From: Chiridota heheva
Taxonomy: Eukaryota > Echinodermata > Holothuroidea > Apodida > Chiridotidae
Assembly (NCBI GenBank): GCA_020152595.1
Contig: JAIGNY010001459.1
Span: 1,452,501-1,516,500, forward strand
Reading direction: 5' to 3'
DNA length: 64,000 bases
Within the stretch, counting starts at the first letter, position 1; each line of letters opens with the position of its first letter. The notes beneath the pieces were generated by a model. That model worked only from the letters and a program-made list of their open reading frames with translations, was not told where the DNA came from and did no database searches. Below, one piece after another: positions 1 through 11,749 of the stretch. Both the position numbers and the translations under genes were made by a program.

Positions 1-717
1 AACCAAAGAAACTTTGCGATGACGTCATGAAGAAGCAGCACTTTAATTGGTTTGCAGCGATTGTTGGGCTTTTACACTGTCATGACTGTAATGTCGGTAG
101 AAAATCCATCGTTTGTACATCTCATCAGAGAAAAAGAACAAATACTGTGGCTTATAAAAAAAAAAGGGAGCCTCTAGCAAATGTGAGTTGAATCAAAAAA
201 TGTAATTAAGATTTGCGAGTGGTCAAAAAAGGAATTTTCATATACGGTTCGAAAGTCGTGTTAGAAAGTGACCTACCTTTTTATATATATGTATTAAGTA
301 TATAGGTTGCCATAACACTAGGAACACCAGTGACTTTGATCAACTGGGACTACGCACTACTTATGAATTATGGAAAAATCGAGGTATAGTGGTAAATTGC
401 TATATTGAGATTCATGAAGTCAGTTTACTATTTTGGGACTAAAATTTCATTTTGAACACAAACAATTTAACAAGAATGGTGTTAATTATAACAATCTAAA
501 CCAAATGATAAAATTATCAACAAATGTAAAACTTTACACTTATATTAATACTGGAATAAAGTTATATTCATTACTAGAAACTCCAGTGCCAAAGTTGTAC
601 TGCTGTACTAGGATTTTACCTATTCTTAGTAGAATATACTCAGAATCATCATGAGTATCTTACATAATTTAAAAAGGGCCTTGGAAGTAGCATTTTCCCC
701 CTCGTTCCCCATTGGGT
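1..717. other. DNMT1 intron sequence, nothing recognised
   Basis: AT-rich, with no exon, repeat or transposon signature I can name. The next DNMT1 exon is not visible here. Confidence 0.5.
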
Positions 718-869
718 CAGGGTTGGAAAAATGCAAAAAAAGGCATTCGCCAAACTTGGCAAGGCTTAATTAAATGTGGCGAGTGCCACAGTATATTATA
801 ATAGTTGCACTTGCCACAATTTTCTTTGTGCTCGCCTATGGCAAACAGGCGAGTGGTTTTCCAACCCAG
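718..869. mobile_element. hAT-type MITE with 8-bp target-site duplication
   Basis: A 152-bp element. The left end CAGGGTTGGAAAA and the right end TTTTCCAACCCAG are 13-bp terminal inverted repeats with one mismatch. The flanks carry the 8-bp direct repeat CATTGGGT (710-717 and 870-877). An 8-bp duplication and CAGGG-type ends fit the hAT superfamily. The interior has GGCGAGTG/CACTCGCC-like stretches and no coding capacity. Confidence 0.75.
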
Positions 870-877
870 CATTGGGT

Positions 878-1933
878 GTAATTATTCAAGTAGATATGTG
901 AATTTGTGATGTCATCAGATGAAAAGCTGATCTATATTAATTCACTCATCTTTTTAACCACTGCCACAGCTGGCAAAGAGTGTGAGTTTACCTCCAAACA
1001 TTTTGATGGGAAATATATTCTATTCATTTGGTTGGTGCCACGTCACATCCGGGAGAAGATGTCAGTTGCTGGAGTGAAATCAAAGCTTGCGCGTTACACA
1101 AATGGCAAGTCTGTGTGTCTGCATGTGGTATGCAGTCAGACAAAAGTATAACAATTAATTAAAGTTTATATCGATTTTTCAAACAATGGTACATTGTAAG
1201 TGTTACTGGTACACCTGCTGGGTATTTGCATGTTGAACACTTATTGTTGAAATTTGGGTCAGTCGCAGCAATTTCGAATCAACCAAAATAGTGATGTATT
1301 TTACCGAAAATTCAACAAAGCTCGCCACCTATTCCGAATAGATCAAAATACAATGTCTTGAAGGATTGGAGATTTAAGCTGAAACAGTGATTAGTCATTA
1401 TTTTAAAAAAAAAAAGGCAAATTTGTTGAAATTCAGGCCTATCATGCTATGTATGGCAAAAAAACAAACACAGCTGATCACTTTGTTTTCACTCCAGCAG
1501 CGGTCTGATGACCTCAGGTCACAAAGTTCTCGGATGTCCAACCAAGTGAATAAATGATCAATGGATGAACTTAAAGAATATGTGTTGAAGTAAAACAGTA
1601 AAAAACTTTTGGCTGAATCTTTGGGATGCGTTTGCCTTTAAGCTTTTTATAAATAGTAAAGACTGTTCTTCTCATAATTTGATGTTTTTCAAGAACACAA
1701 TTTATTGTCATAAATTGCAACAGACCTTTAAAATAAGCTCAAAAAGCATGGATATGAAAAAAATAAAAATAAATGAATAAAACAAAATAAAACTTATTTT
1801 CAGTAGTTTATGCAGTACAAAAGCCTCACCTAGAAGAAACACTGTTTCTTAGAAAAAAACACTACCCTATAAAAAAAACAAAAAAACAATGCCCCTTAAT
1901 TATGAAACTTATATATAAAAAGATGAAACATAC
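878..1933. other. DNMT1 intron 5, no gene seen
   Basis: AT-rich intron. A plus-strand 81-codon ORF at 906-1151 shows no domain and lies antisense to DNMT1, so I do not call it. Confidence 0.5.
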
Positions 1934-2538
1934 ATTTTTGAGAACATTGAGAGAATGCTAGGTTGTTTGGGATCATTCTTGTTTGATCTTTTGCTGCTGC
2001 CAGCTGGTTTCTTGTCAGATGAATTACCAGGAGAGGTTTCATCTTCATCATCAGCAGAGTCACCTAATACCTTCCTCTTCTTCCCCTTATCCTTGCTTCT
2101 CCTGCGACTTGTCTTCATTTTGCCCTCTGATTGGTCATCCATGTCCATGTCCTCCTCTGATTGGCTACTTCCATTATCAGCAGATGCCTTGTTGTATTGT
2201 GCATCAGAGGTCTGCACTGATTGGTCAATTTCCTCCTTCACAGTTAGTTGTTTGTCTCCTGCAGCATCCACAATCTCCCTTGAATGGTTTGTACCATTCT
2301 CAGAAGAAGCACCCCCATCTTTGTTTTTCTCCTCCAAATGAGATTTGCCATTCCTATTGGTTAAAGAGACCCCATCATGACCGTTGCTCTGAGAGTGATC
2401 TTTTTTATCTCCATTGTTGGATGCAGCACCATTTGTATGTACTTCAACTATCATTTGATTCATCTTTATGATTTCCCCTGCATCTGAACTACTTAGGTAA
2501 TTCTCAAGTAAATTGTTTGTCTTGGTAAAGTAACCCTT
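1934..2538 (-). CDS. DNMT1: DNMT1 coding exon 5 (end of DMAP1 domain, NLS, PIP box)
   Basis: A 605-nt exon with acceptor TTTGCAG and donor AAAAT|GTATGT. It begins KGYFTKTNNLLENYL, the last helix of the DMAP1-binding domain. About 130 low-complexity Ser/Asp/Glu/Asn/Lys-rich residues follow, including the acidic run SEEDMDMDDQSE. The basic NLS-like run RRRSKDKGKKRKV and the PIP box QPSILSMF sit near the 3' end. The ORF continues into the intron for eight codons (MYVSSFYI), which I regard as read-through past the donor. Confidence 0.88.
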
Positions 2539-2616
2539 CTGCAAACACAAAAGAAAGGATTTCAAGTGTTAGAGGAAGATTCAATACAAAGCAAAATGTA
2601 ATGTATTCAAAGACCA

Positions 2617-5205
2617 TGAGAATGGCTATGATCTTTATATGGAACATAAGGATACCATAGATAGGGCAGGGAATATGAGAATGGCTATGATCATTATATG
2701 GAACATAAGAATACCACAGACAGGGCAGGGAAAATGAGAATGGCTATGATCATTACATGGAACATAAGGATACCATAGATAGGGCAGGGAATATGAGAAT
2801 GGCTATGATCATTACATGGAACATAAGGATACCATAGATGGGGCAGGGAATATAAGAATGGCTATGATCATTATATGGAACATAAGGATACCACAGACAG
2901 GGCAGGGAATGTGAGAATGGCTATGATCATTATAATAATAATAATAATAATAAATAAGATTTATAATGGAACACGATATCCACCCAGAAGGTGAGAATGG
3001 CTATGATCAATGTGAAAAACATAAAGGAATAACAATTAAAAAAAAAAAAATGATCAAAAACATACATAGAAGCCTACACATTATACACCCACATATGTAT
3101 ACACAAAAACAATATTAAATAAACGCTTTGGACATGAGATGGGTCTTTAGATTTGTTTTATGGAACATAAGGATACCACAGACAGGGCAGGGAATATGAG
3201 AATGGCTATGATCATTATATGGAACATAAGGATACCATAGACAGGGCAGGGAATATGAGAATGGCTATGATCATTATATGGAACATAAGGATACCATAGA
3301 CAGGGCAGGGAATATGAGAATGGCTATGATCATTACATGGAACATAAGGATACCATAGATGGGGCAGGGAATATAAGAATGGCTATGACCATTATATGGA
3401 ACATAAGGATACCACAGACAGGGCAGGGAATGTGAGAATGGCTATGATCATTAAATGGAACATAAGGATACCACAGACAGGGCAGGGAATGTGAGAATGG
3501 CTATGATCATTATATGGAACATAAGGATACCACAGACAGGGCAGGGAATGTGAGAATGGCTATGATCATTATATGGAACATAAGGATACCACAGACAGGG
3601 CAGGGAATATGAGAATGGCTATGATCATTATATGGAACATAAGGATACCATAGACAGGGCAGGGAATATAAGAATGGCTATGATCATTACATGGAACATA
3701 AGGATACCATAGACAGGGCAGGGAATATGAGAATGGCTATGATCACTATATGGAACATAAGGATACCATAGACAGGGCAGGGAATATGAGAATGGCTATG
3801 ATCATTATATGGAACATAAGGATACCACAAACAGGGCAGGGAATATGAGAATGGCTATGATCATTATATGGAACATAAGGATACCACAGACAGGGAAGGG
3901 AACATGAGAATGGCTATGATCATTATATGGAACATAAGGATACCATGGACAGGGCAGGGAATATGAGAATGGTTATGATCATTATATGGAACATAAAAAT
4001 ACCATAGACAGGGCAGGGAATATGAGAATGGCTATGATCATTATATGGAACATAAGGATACCATGGACAGGGCAGGGAATATGAGAATGGTTATGATCAT
4101 TATATGGAACATAAAAATACCATGGACAGGGCAGGGAATATGAGAATGGCTATGATCATTATATGGAACATAAGGATACCACAGATAGGGCAGGGAATAT
4201 GAGAATGGCTATGATCATTATATGGAACATAAGGATACCATAGACAGGGCAGGGAATATGAGAATGGCTATGATCATTATATGGAACATAAGGATACCAC
4301 AGATAGGGCAGGGAATATGAGAATGGCTATGATCATTATATGGAACATAAGAATACCACAGACAGGGCAGGGAATATGAGAATGGCTATGATCATTATAT
4401 GGAACATAAGGATACCATAGATAGGGCAGGGAATATAAGAATGGCTATGATCATTACATGGAACATAAAAATACCATAGACAGGGCAGGGAATATGAGAA
4501 TGGCTATGATCACTATATGGAACATAAGGATGCCACAGACAGGGCAGGGAATATAAGAATGGCTATGATCATTACATGGAACATAAGGATACCACAGACA
4601 GGGCAGGGAATATGAGAATGGCTATGATCATTACATGGAACATAAGGATACCATAGATAGGGCAGAGAATATGAGAATGGCTATGATCATTACATGGAAC
4701 ATAAGGATACCATAGATGGGGCAGGGAATATAAGAATGGCTATGATCATTACATGGAACATAAAAATACCATAGACAGGGCAGGGAATATGAGAATGGCT
4801 ATGATCACTATATGGAACATAAGGATGCCACAGACAGGGCAGGGAATATAAGAATGGCTATGATCATTACATGGAACATAAGGATACCACAGATAGGGCA
4901 GGGAATATGAGAATGGCTATGATTATTATATGGAACATAAGAATACCACAGACAGGGCAGGGAATATGAGAATGGCTATGATCATTACATGGAACATAAG
5001 AATACCACAGATAGGGCAGGGAATATGAGAATGGCTATGATCATTATATGGAACATAAGGATACCATAGACAGGGCAGGGAATATGAGAATGGCTACGAT
5101 CATTACATGGAACATAAGAATACCACAGATAGGGCAGGGAATATGAGAATGGCTATGATCATGATATGGAACATAAGGATACCACAGACAGGGCAGGGAA
5201 TATCC
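2617..5205. repeat. 59-bp minisatellite, about 40 copies, in DNMT1 intron 4
   Basis: The unit begins GAGAATGGCTATGATCATTA and continues through GGAACATAAGGATACC and GACAGGGCAGGGAAT. Period 59 was read from successive GGCAGGG starts at 3481, 3540 and 3599. Units differ by a few substitutions. The array is broken at about 2930-3160 by other sequence. Confidence 0.95.
2932..3160 (-). mobile_element. Retroposon tail inside the 59-bp array
   Basis: An ATA/AAT microsatellite followed by ATAAGATTTATAATGGAACA resembles, in reverse, the ATAAATTTAT-(ATT)n tail of the L2-like LINE ending near 32670. It lies between two halves of the array, so it inserted after the array had formed. Family assignment is tentative. 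Confidence 0.45.
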
Positions 5206-5536
5206 TCCAGTGCTAAAAAAATATGAAAAACGGACAAAATAGATTAATATATTTTAAGCCTAAAAATACAAAAACAAAGATCATCAGGTTCTTTTGCTTG
5301 TAGTGCACAAATAACAAGAATCTTCGAGCACATACCCCCGTACCCAGTTCATTCCTCATCCCCAATATAATCTACCTCCAAAATCCTAGGCCCACCAAGT
5401 TTTATCCCCAAACAATCTCTTTCTCACTTTTTATCAGCATTGCCATTTGCATTTAACACTTTAGGATCTACCTTCTGATTTATTTCACTGTTTTGTTTTA
5501 TTCTGGCTAAGCTTTCATTGCTCCCATGAGCTCCAT

Positions 5537-5729
5537 TCAGACAAGATTAACATCCAACATTTTCCTTTCATGCAAGAAGTCAATTGATTTGATTCTATTT
5601 GATACCAATATTTTAAATTTTGTCCTTAAGCTGTAGTTGTTATAAATCCAAATGTTGTTTAAGGTGATGAAAGAGTTTCTAGCCTTGCCTATTCTTCTCC
5701 TTATGTCAATCAGTGTTCTGCCATCTTTC
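5537..5729 (-). mobile_element. LINE fragment (C-terminal part of RT ORF)
   Basis: The minus-strand translation contains DGRTLIDIRRRIGKARNSF and ITLNNIWIYNNYSLRTKFKI. The same peptide occurs on the plus strand at 7600-7730. It is cut at 5730 by a sequence starting CAGGGTTGAAAAA, like the MITE end at 718. Confidence 0.8.
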
Positions 5730-5835
5730 CAGGGTTGAAAAAACAAAACAAAGTCACTCGCCAGCCTCTTATACAGCTTGGCGAGTAAATTCAAAACCAG
5801 TATTTCCACTCGCCAAGTATTTTCGTTACGCACAG
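5730..5835 (+). mobile_element. Left end of a second hAT-like MITE
   Basis: CAGGGTTGAAAAA at 5730 followed by CACTCGCC and GGCGAGT motifs resembles the MITE at 718-869. No clear right terminal repeat was found; the sequence runs into the 18-bp array. Confidence 0.5.
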
Positions 5836-6470
5836 GGCACTGCGTAACGTACGGGCACTGCGTAACGTACGGGGCACTGCGTAACGTACCGGGCACTGCG
5901 TAACGTCACGGGCACGCGTAACGTGCACGGGCACTGCGTAACGCACGGGCACCGCGCGACGGGCACGCGTAACGACGGGCACTGCGCGACGGGCACTGCA
6001 TGCTTGTCACGGGCACCGCGTAACGACGGGCACCGCAACGTCACGGGCACCGCGTAACGACGGGCACCGCACGACGGGCACCGCGTAACGTCTGGGCACT
6101 GGCGCACATGCGGGCACCGCGTAACGGGACGGGGCACTGCGTAACGCACGGGCACCGCGTAACGTCACGGGGCACCGCGAACGTCACGGGGGCACTGCGT
6201 AACGTCACGGGCACCGCGTAACGACGGGGGCACTTGTCTGAGGGCACCGCATGCTTGTCTGGGGCACTGCGTAACGTACGGGGCACTGCGTAACGTACGG
6301 GGCACTGCGTAACGTACGGGGCACTGCGTAACGTACGGGGCACTGCGTAACGTACGGGGCACTGCGTAACGTACAGGCACTGTGTAACATACAGGCACTG
6401 TGTAATGTACAGGGCACTGCGTAATGTACAGGGCACTGTGTAATGTACAAGGCACTGTGTAATGTACAAG
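5836..6470. repeat. CpG-rich 18-bp minisatellite, about 35 copies, in DNMT1 intron 4
   Basis: The consensus is GGGCACTGCGTAACGTAC, with variants that have CCGCG or TCACG. Each unit has two or more CpG sites, in otherwise AT-rich DNA. The last units (6370-6470) show TG/CA versions (GTGTAATGTACA), the pattern expected from CpG decay. Overlapping minus-strand ORFs with RTLRSAPYVTQCP-like repeats are by-products. Confidence 0.95.
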
Positions 6471-6479
6471 TAATTGCTT

Positions 6480-7280
6480 GCAAGTAATTGTTAACACACA
6501 CACTTGTGTAGGCCTGCCTTGCTAAATAAATTGAATGAAAATTGTGCTTAAAATACAAAAAACATTAAAAAATCGGACTATTATTAGCATAAAAAACATT
6601 AAGAAAACGTTCGTACCCAACCCTTGTATGTTGATTGTTGAATCATGAAATTTAGGTAAACAATCCCCCCAAAAAACTAGAAAACACTTTTGTTTATCAT
6701 ATCCAAACTTTCATGAGGTTTTTCTAAACTTTCACCAATTGTCAACAATAATATACTATTCAGATCTCGAAACGCCTACTTCTTTACAGTATAGTAACTT
6801 GACTTGCAGATTGTGATCACTTCACAGATATACGATTAACACAATTAGGAGGAAAGTAGAATCCTAGCTAATAATATCGTTGACAATTGACGGCCTGCAT
6901 TCAAAACAACATCAAAATTTTCATGTACACTGTACGTACATCATGCATAGGGCCTATGTACTAGCCTATATGTGTTTATGTACAGTACTACTGGCATGTT
7001 GAATCATTGCCTGTTAGTCTTGTAGTTGTGTCATTTTTCTTTTATTTACTGTATGAGTAATTCAAAATCATTTTTGTGTGAAATAAAATTGCATCAGAGA
7101 GGTAAGATGTTCATGATTTTCATTTATGTTAATAAAAAAACTCTGGCGTAAAATTTCACTCACTATATCTAAATGTTACAACGCAGGCACAACCTGTGTC
7201 GTAAGAAATTTCAGCTATGCCGTAATATACGACAAATTTGCCGTTAACGCAATCTCTGCTCCTGAGTATGTAAATTCATT
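6480..7280. other. DNMT1 intron 4, nothing recognised
   Basis: AT-rich sequence with a few GGCCTA stretches. No coding, RNA or repeat signature identified. Confidence 0.5.
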
Positions 7281-7282
7281 AA

Positions 7283-7567
7283 CATCATCCACCTCTTTCT
7301 GTTCACTGAAAAAGCATCTTGCCTTCTAGCATTAATTCTCATGACCTTTGTCTTGCCATTATTCATTTACATATTCTGCATTGGTTTGAAGTCGTGATGT
7401 TTTGTCCTGTAATAGATCAGGACAAAACGTCACAAATTCAAACCAATGCAGGATATTTAGGGCTATTCATAAATAATGGCAAGACGTAGGTCAGGAGAGT
7501 TTAGACAAAGATGATGAGAATTAATGCTAGAAAGATGCTTCTACAGTGAACGGAAAAAGGTGGATGA
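7283..7567. repeat. Near-palindrome with an 8-nt loop, overlapping LINE sequence
   Basis: The left arm (7283-7409) and right arm (7418-7567) are imperfect reverse complements around TAATAGAT. For example CATCATCCACCTCTTTCTGT on the left matches AGGTGGATGACA on the right, and GCATTGGTTTGAA matches TTCAAACCAATGC. The right arm continues into the LINE ORF at 7546. Confidence 0.85.
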
Positions 7568-8175
7568 CACTAAATAAATTCACATACATAGAAGCCACCC
7601 TGACAAAAGATGGCGGAACACTGATTGACATAAGGAGAAGAATAGGCAAGGCTAGAAACACTTTCATCACCTTAAACAACATTTGGAAATCTAACAACTA
7701 CAGCTTAAGGACAAAATTAAAAATATTTTCAACAAATGTTATGTCTGTGCTTCTATACGGATCATGCACATGGATAATGAATGAGGGCAACAATAAAACA
7801 AAAAGTAGATACATTCCAACAAAACTGCCTACACAAAATATTAAAAGTCGATGGCCAACAGTAATTTTAAATAATGACTTGTATAGAAAGACAAAGATGG
7901 TACCGACAAGCATAACAATTCGTGGGAGAAGATGGAAAGAAATCGGACATATTTTATGTAGAGATGCCACCAATAACTCAATGGTAGCTTTGTTTGGACA
8001 CCAGATAGGCGAAGAAAATGAGTCAGGCCAAAAACAACTTGGAGGTGAATGGTAGGAGAGAGATGCTTGGATGGGGGAGCTGGAACCAAGTCAGTGAAGT
8101 GGCACAAGACAGGAAGAGATGGATCTCTGTGCTGAAGGCCTCTATTTCCACTTGAGAAGAGAGCAGTGAGTGAGT
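7546..8175 (+). mobile_element. LINE 3' fragment (RT C-terminal region)
   Basis: Contains KFTYIEATLTKDGGTLIDIR, RIGKARNTFITLNNIWKSNN, SVLLYGSCTW and RGRRWKEIGHILCRDA, the C-terminal block of a non-LTR retrotransposon ORF. A frameshift follows, then GREMLGWGSW and AQDRKRWISVLKAS. 5'-truncated and inactive. Confidence 0.88.
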
Positions 8176-8762
8176 GAGTGTGATACCAGAAACCACTTGA
8201 TTTGATTTTGTTATGAGTCCAGAAAATTGAATGTTTGTATTTCCTTTCATGGTTTGAATTCATTGTTGATCACATTCCACTAAGCTTGACAGATCTCACC
8301 CTAAGTCACCCTACCTCTCCATTTCTGCTCTTCCCTAGTTCCAATGTCCCAAATTTAATCACTCCTTCCAAAAGTAGTTACAAAACTACACAGCAAATCA
8401 ATACAAATCCAAATATCAAAATTTACAAACAAACAGACCAACACAGGCAAAAACTTAACTAACCTCTGTCCATCTTCACTGGCGGAGATAATAATAAATG
8501 CTGTGTCGTGTTATACTGATCTGTATAAAATACACTCAACTCCACGACCTTGTGCAATTACTAAGCTTACAGTATATCAACCACACCGATCACTTTTGCT
8601 TAATAAGGATTTACTCTTTTCCACCCTTGACTAATATAACTTTCATTGGACACTACTCAAATATTGCAGCAATCTGCATATTATTTACATATTCTTATAT
8701 TGTCTGACATCTTATTGATCTGCATATCATTGCATATTCTAATATTCTATGTAAGGCTTTAC
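8176..8762. other. DNMT1 intron 4, nothing recognised
   Basis: A short GAGT microsatellite at 8165-8182, then AT-rich unique-looking sequence up to the donor of exon 4. Confidence 0.4.
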
Positions 8763-8808
8763 CTGAGTTATCTCCTCTTCCTTCAGTTCTTCTTCTAGGT
8801 CCTTTAAC
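8763..8808 (-). CDS. DNMT1: DNMT1 coding exon 4
   Basis: A 46-nt exon with acceptor CTTTCAG and donor TCAG|GTAAAG. It encodes LKDLEEELKEEEITQ after the split Arg and ends in phase 0. It continues the charged helix of the DMAP1-binding domain. A 36-bp minisatellite starts about 40 nt upstream of its acceptor. Confidence 0.88.
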
Positions 8809-8847
8809 CTGAAAGATTGTAAAGTGAAAAGTAGTTGTTTAGTTTGA

Positions 8848-9642
8848 TTGATTACAAAGATATGAAGATCAGTTAGTAATTAATTGATTACTAAGATATG
8901 AAGATTAGTTAGTAACTAAGTGATTACAAAGATATGAAGATCAGTTAGTAACTAATTGATTACAAAGATATGAAGATTAGTTAGTAACTAAGTGATTACA
9001 AAGATATGAAGATTAGTTAGTAACTAAGTGATTACAAAGATATGAAGATTAGTTAGTAACTAATTGATTACAAAGATATGAAGATTAGTTAGTAACTAAG
9101 TGATTACAAAGATATGAAGATCAGTTAGTAACTAAGTGATTACAAAGATATAAAGATCAGTTAGTAACTAATTGATTACAAAGATATGAAGATCAGTTAG
9201 TAACTAAGTGATTACAAAGATATGAAGATTAGTTAGTAACTAAGTGATTACAAAGATATGAAGATCAGTTAGTAACTAAGTGATTACAAAGATATCAAGA
9301 TTAGTTAGTTAATAATTGATTACAAAGATATGAAGATTAGTTAGTAACTAAGTGATTACAAAGATATGAAGATCAGTTAGTAACTAAGTGATTACAAAGA
9401 TATAAAGATCAGTTAGTAACTAATTGATTACAAAGATATCAAGATTAGTTAGTAACTAAGTGATTACAAAGATATGAAGATCAGTTAGTAACTAATTGAT
9501 TACAAAGATATCAAGATCAGTTAGTAACTAATTGATTACAAAGATATCAAGATTAGTTAGTAACTAATTGATTACAAAGATATGAAGATCAGTTAGTAAC
9601 TAATTGATTACAAAGATATCAAGATTAGTTAGTTACTAATTG
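8848..9642. repeat. 36-bp minisatellite with a branch-point motif, about 22 copies
   Basis: The plus-strand unit contains GATTACAAAGATATGAAGAT and CAGTTAGTAACTAA. On the minus strand, which is sense for DNMT1, most units read TTACTAAC, including the consensus branch point TACTAAC. The array begins about 40 nt upstream of the exon 4 acceptor. Confidence 0.95.
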
Positions 9643-10263
9643 AAGTGTTGTTTGTTTGTGTGGTTTGATTGGCAGAACCTGGACAGTCCAAGTCATACAT
9701 GCCGGAGGGTTAGCAACAAAGGTTAGGATGTTGGAAACAGAAGGGTTAGTGCATAAGAGAAGTTTAGGGTGATGTTGCTGTGGTGGGCTAGTTAATCTAA
9801 AGAGGTAGCAGACAAAAAGCAATGACATTACAAAGGAAATTAACAAGTCAGCATTTGCTATTGTCACAATCTACAATATAATTTGCATAATCAGTCATGA
9901 ATATTTTTAAAGTTGTAAAATATACGCTAGTATTTCAGTTCATAACCAATTACTATATGTGGAAATTTTGCAATAATAACAACTGCAGTCAAAATGTAAA
10001 AGCAATATTCCAAAAAAACATTTCTACATACAAAGTACAATAGGAAAGGGAAAGAAGATAGAAAACTTATTCTATTGTTCACTTTTTTCCCCCTTCCCCC
10101 TCCCCTAACTAAAATCTCTTACAGCTATTATTGTTCTCATGAAAGTTAATTTAAATTGCAGCTTGAACAAGTCTTGTACTCATACTAAACAGTGGCTTGA
10201 ATGATGGACGGATAACAAAGAAGACAAATATTGTCAATTAATCAAACAAGTAGAACGGATCAT
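9643..10263. other. DNMT1 intron 3, nothing recognised
   Basis: AT-rich. An 80-codon minus ORF (9625-9867) has no recognised domain and overlaps the repeat edge. Confidence 0.4.
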
Positions 10264-10339
10264 ACCGTCATGGTTCCCATGCCCATGCAAATCGACACCC
10301 ATATCATATGACCCGGCCAATTTTAAAAATAGCATCTCA

Positions 10340-10490
10340 CATTAAGTCCCACATGGCATCCCATGTCCCACATGACATCCCATCCTTTGTCCCACATGGC
10401 ATCCCACCATATCTCCCACATGGTATCCCACCCCATGTCCCACATGGCATCCCATCCTATGACCCACATGGCATCCCACCCTATGCAGAC
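10340..10490 (+). repeat. Short array of the CCCACATGGCATCCC family
   Basis: About six degenerate units of about 24 bp after the first head module. It ends at a GC-rich stretch (10505-10572) that is not repeated. Confidence 0.85.
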
Positions 10491-10572
10491 TCCTAGCTTT
10501 GCTGTTTTACAGGTGTGGCCCACCCTACCCCTCCGCGGGCCCGCCCCGCCCCTCTGGGGTCTGCCCTGCCCC

Positions 10573-10915
10573 TTATGAGAAAAAAAAAGGATTGTTTTTA
10601 AATAATTTCTTTAAATTTTAAAACTTAATAATTTTAATTAATCTCATAAATGAAATACCTTACATGGATACAGAACAGAGAATGATAGCATAGTATGCAA
10701 TTGTCCTGTTTGGCTCATGAATGGTCCTTATCAGTCAGTCAGTCAGAAATTTCATTCTGAGGTATGATTATAGCTAAAATCCCAGACCTTTTTCATAGGA
10801 TTGAGCCTTAAGGTGGCCCCTAAACTCCACGCTGAAAAGAGGCAGCACTTTGCTCACTCATTAATATGCCCCTCAACAAGTCTAGCACCCTGCCCCTTTA
10901 AATCAAGCTAAGGGT
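10573..10915. other. Unassigned spacer in composite element copy 1
   Basis: AT-rich, with a short TCAG repeat near 10730. Not matched elsewhere in the window. Confidence 0.4.
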
Positions 10916-10917
10916 CT

Positions 10918-11570
10918 GCGATGTCCCACATGGATCCCACCCCATGTCCTACATGACATGCCTTGTCCCACATGGCATTCCACCAGATCTCCCACATGGC
11001 ATTCCACCATACAATATGTCTTACATGGCATTCCACCATATGTCCCACATGGCATTCCGTCATGTCCCACATGGCATCCCAACCTATGACCCACATGGCA
11101 TCCCACCTTATGTCCCACATGGATCCCATTCTACATGTATGTCCTACATTAATCCAACCATATGTACCACATGACATCGGTCCCTATATCCCACATGGCA
11201 TCCCTTCGTGTCCCACATGGCATCTCTTCCTGTCTCCCATGGCATCCCACCTTATGTCCCACATCAGTGGCTTCCGACCTGATGTCCCACCTTGGATCCC
11301 ACCATATGTTCTACAGTCAGGGTACCCCTCCAAATTTAAACCTATGTCACACTCTGTTGCACTTGTGGCATCCCACCCCATGCCCCACATGGCATACCAA
11401 CCCATGTGCCGCATGGCATCCCACCCCATGTCCCACATGACATCCCATCCCATGGCATTCCACTCGATGTCCCGCATGGCATTCCACCATATACATTGTT
11501 CTACATGGCATCCCACCCCATGTCCCACATGGTATCCCACCCCATGTCCCACATGACATCCCATAAGAAG
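10918..11570 (+). repeat. Degenerate 24-bp array of the CCCACATGGCATCCC family
   Basis: About 26 variable units alternating ATGTCCCACATGGCATCCCA with related forms, ending in the ACTATCAGTCCCTGATTGAG module. Confidence 0.9.
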
Positions 11571-11749
11571 TGTCATCCTAACTATCAGTCCCTGATTGAG
11601 CATACAGTACTATGTATAATAACTTATATGCAAATGGTTGTTGAATGAAAAAACTACAGCTGTAAATACCGTCATGGTTCGCATGCTCGTGCAAATTGAT
11701 ACCCATTTCATATGACCCGTCCAAATATAAAAATGGCATCTCACACCAA

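Noticed and set aside
906..1151. 81-codon plus-strand ORF
   Set aside because: No domain, in the DNMT1 intron antisense, length within chance expectation.
1955..2471. Plus-strand ORFs of 128 and 162 codons
   Set aside because: Antisense shadows of DNMT1 exon 5.
5537..6558. Several minus-strand ORFs with RTLRSAPYVTQCP repeats
   Set aside because: Frames of the 18-bp CpG-rich array; no start, domain or unique sequence.
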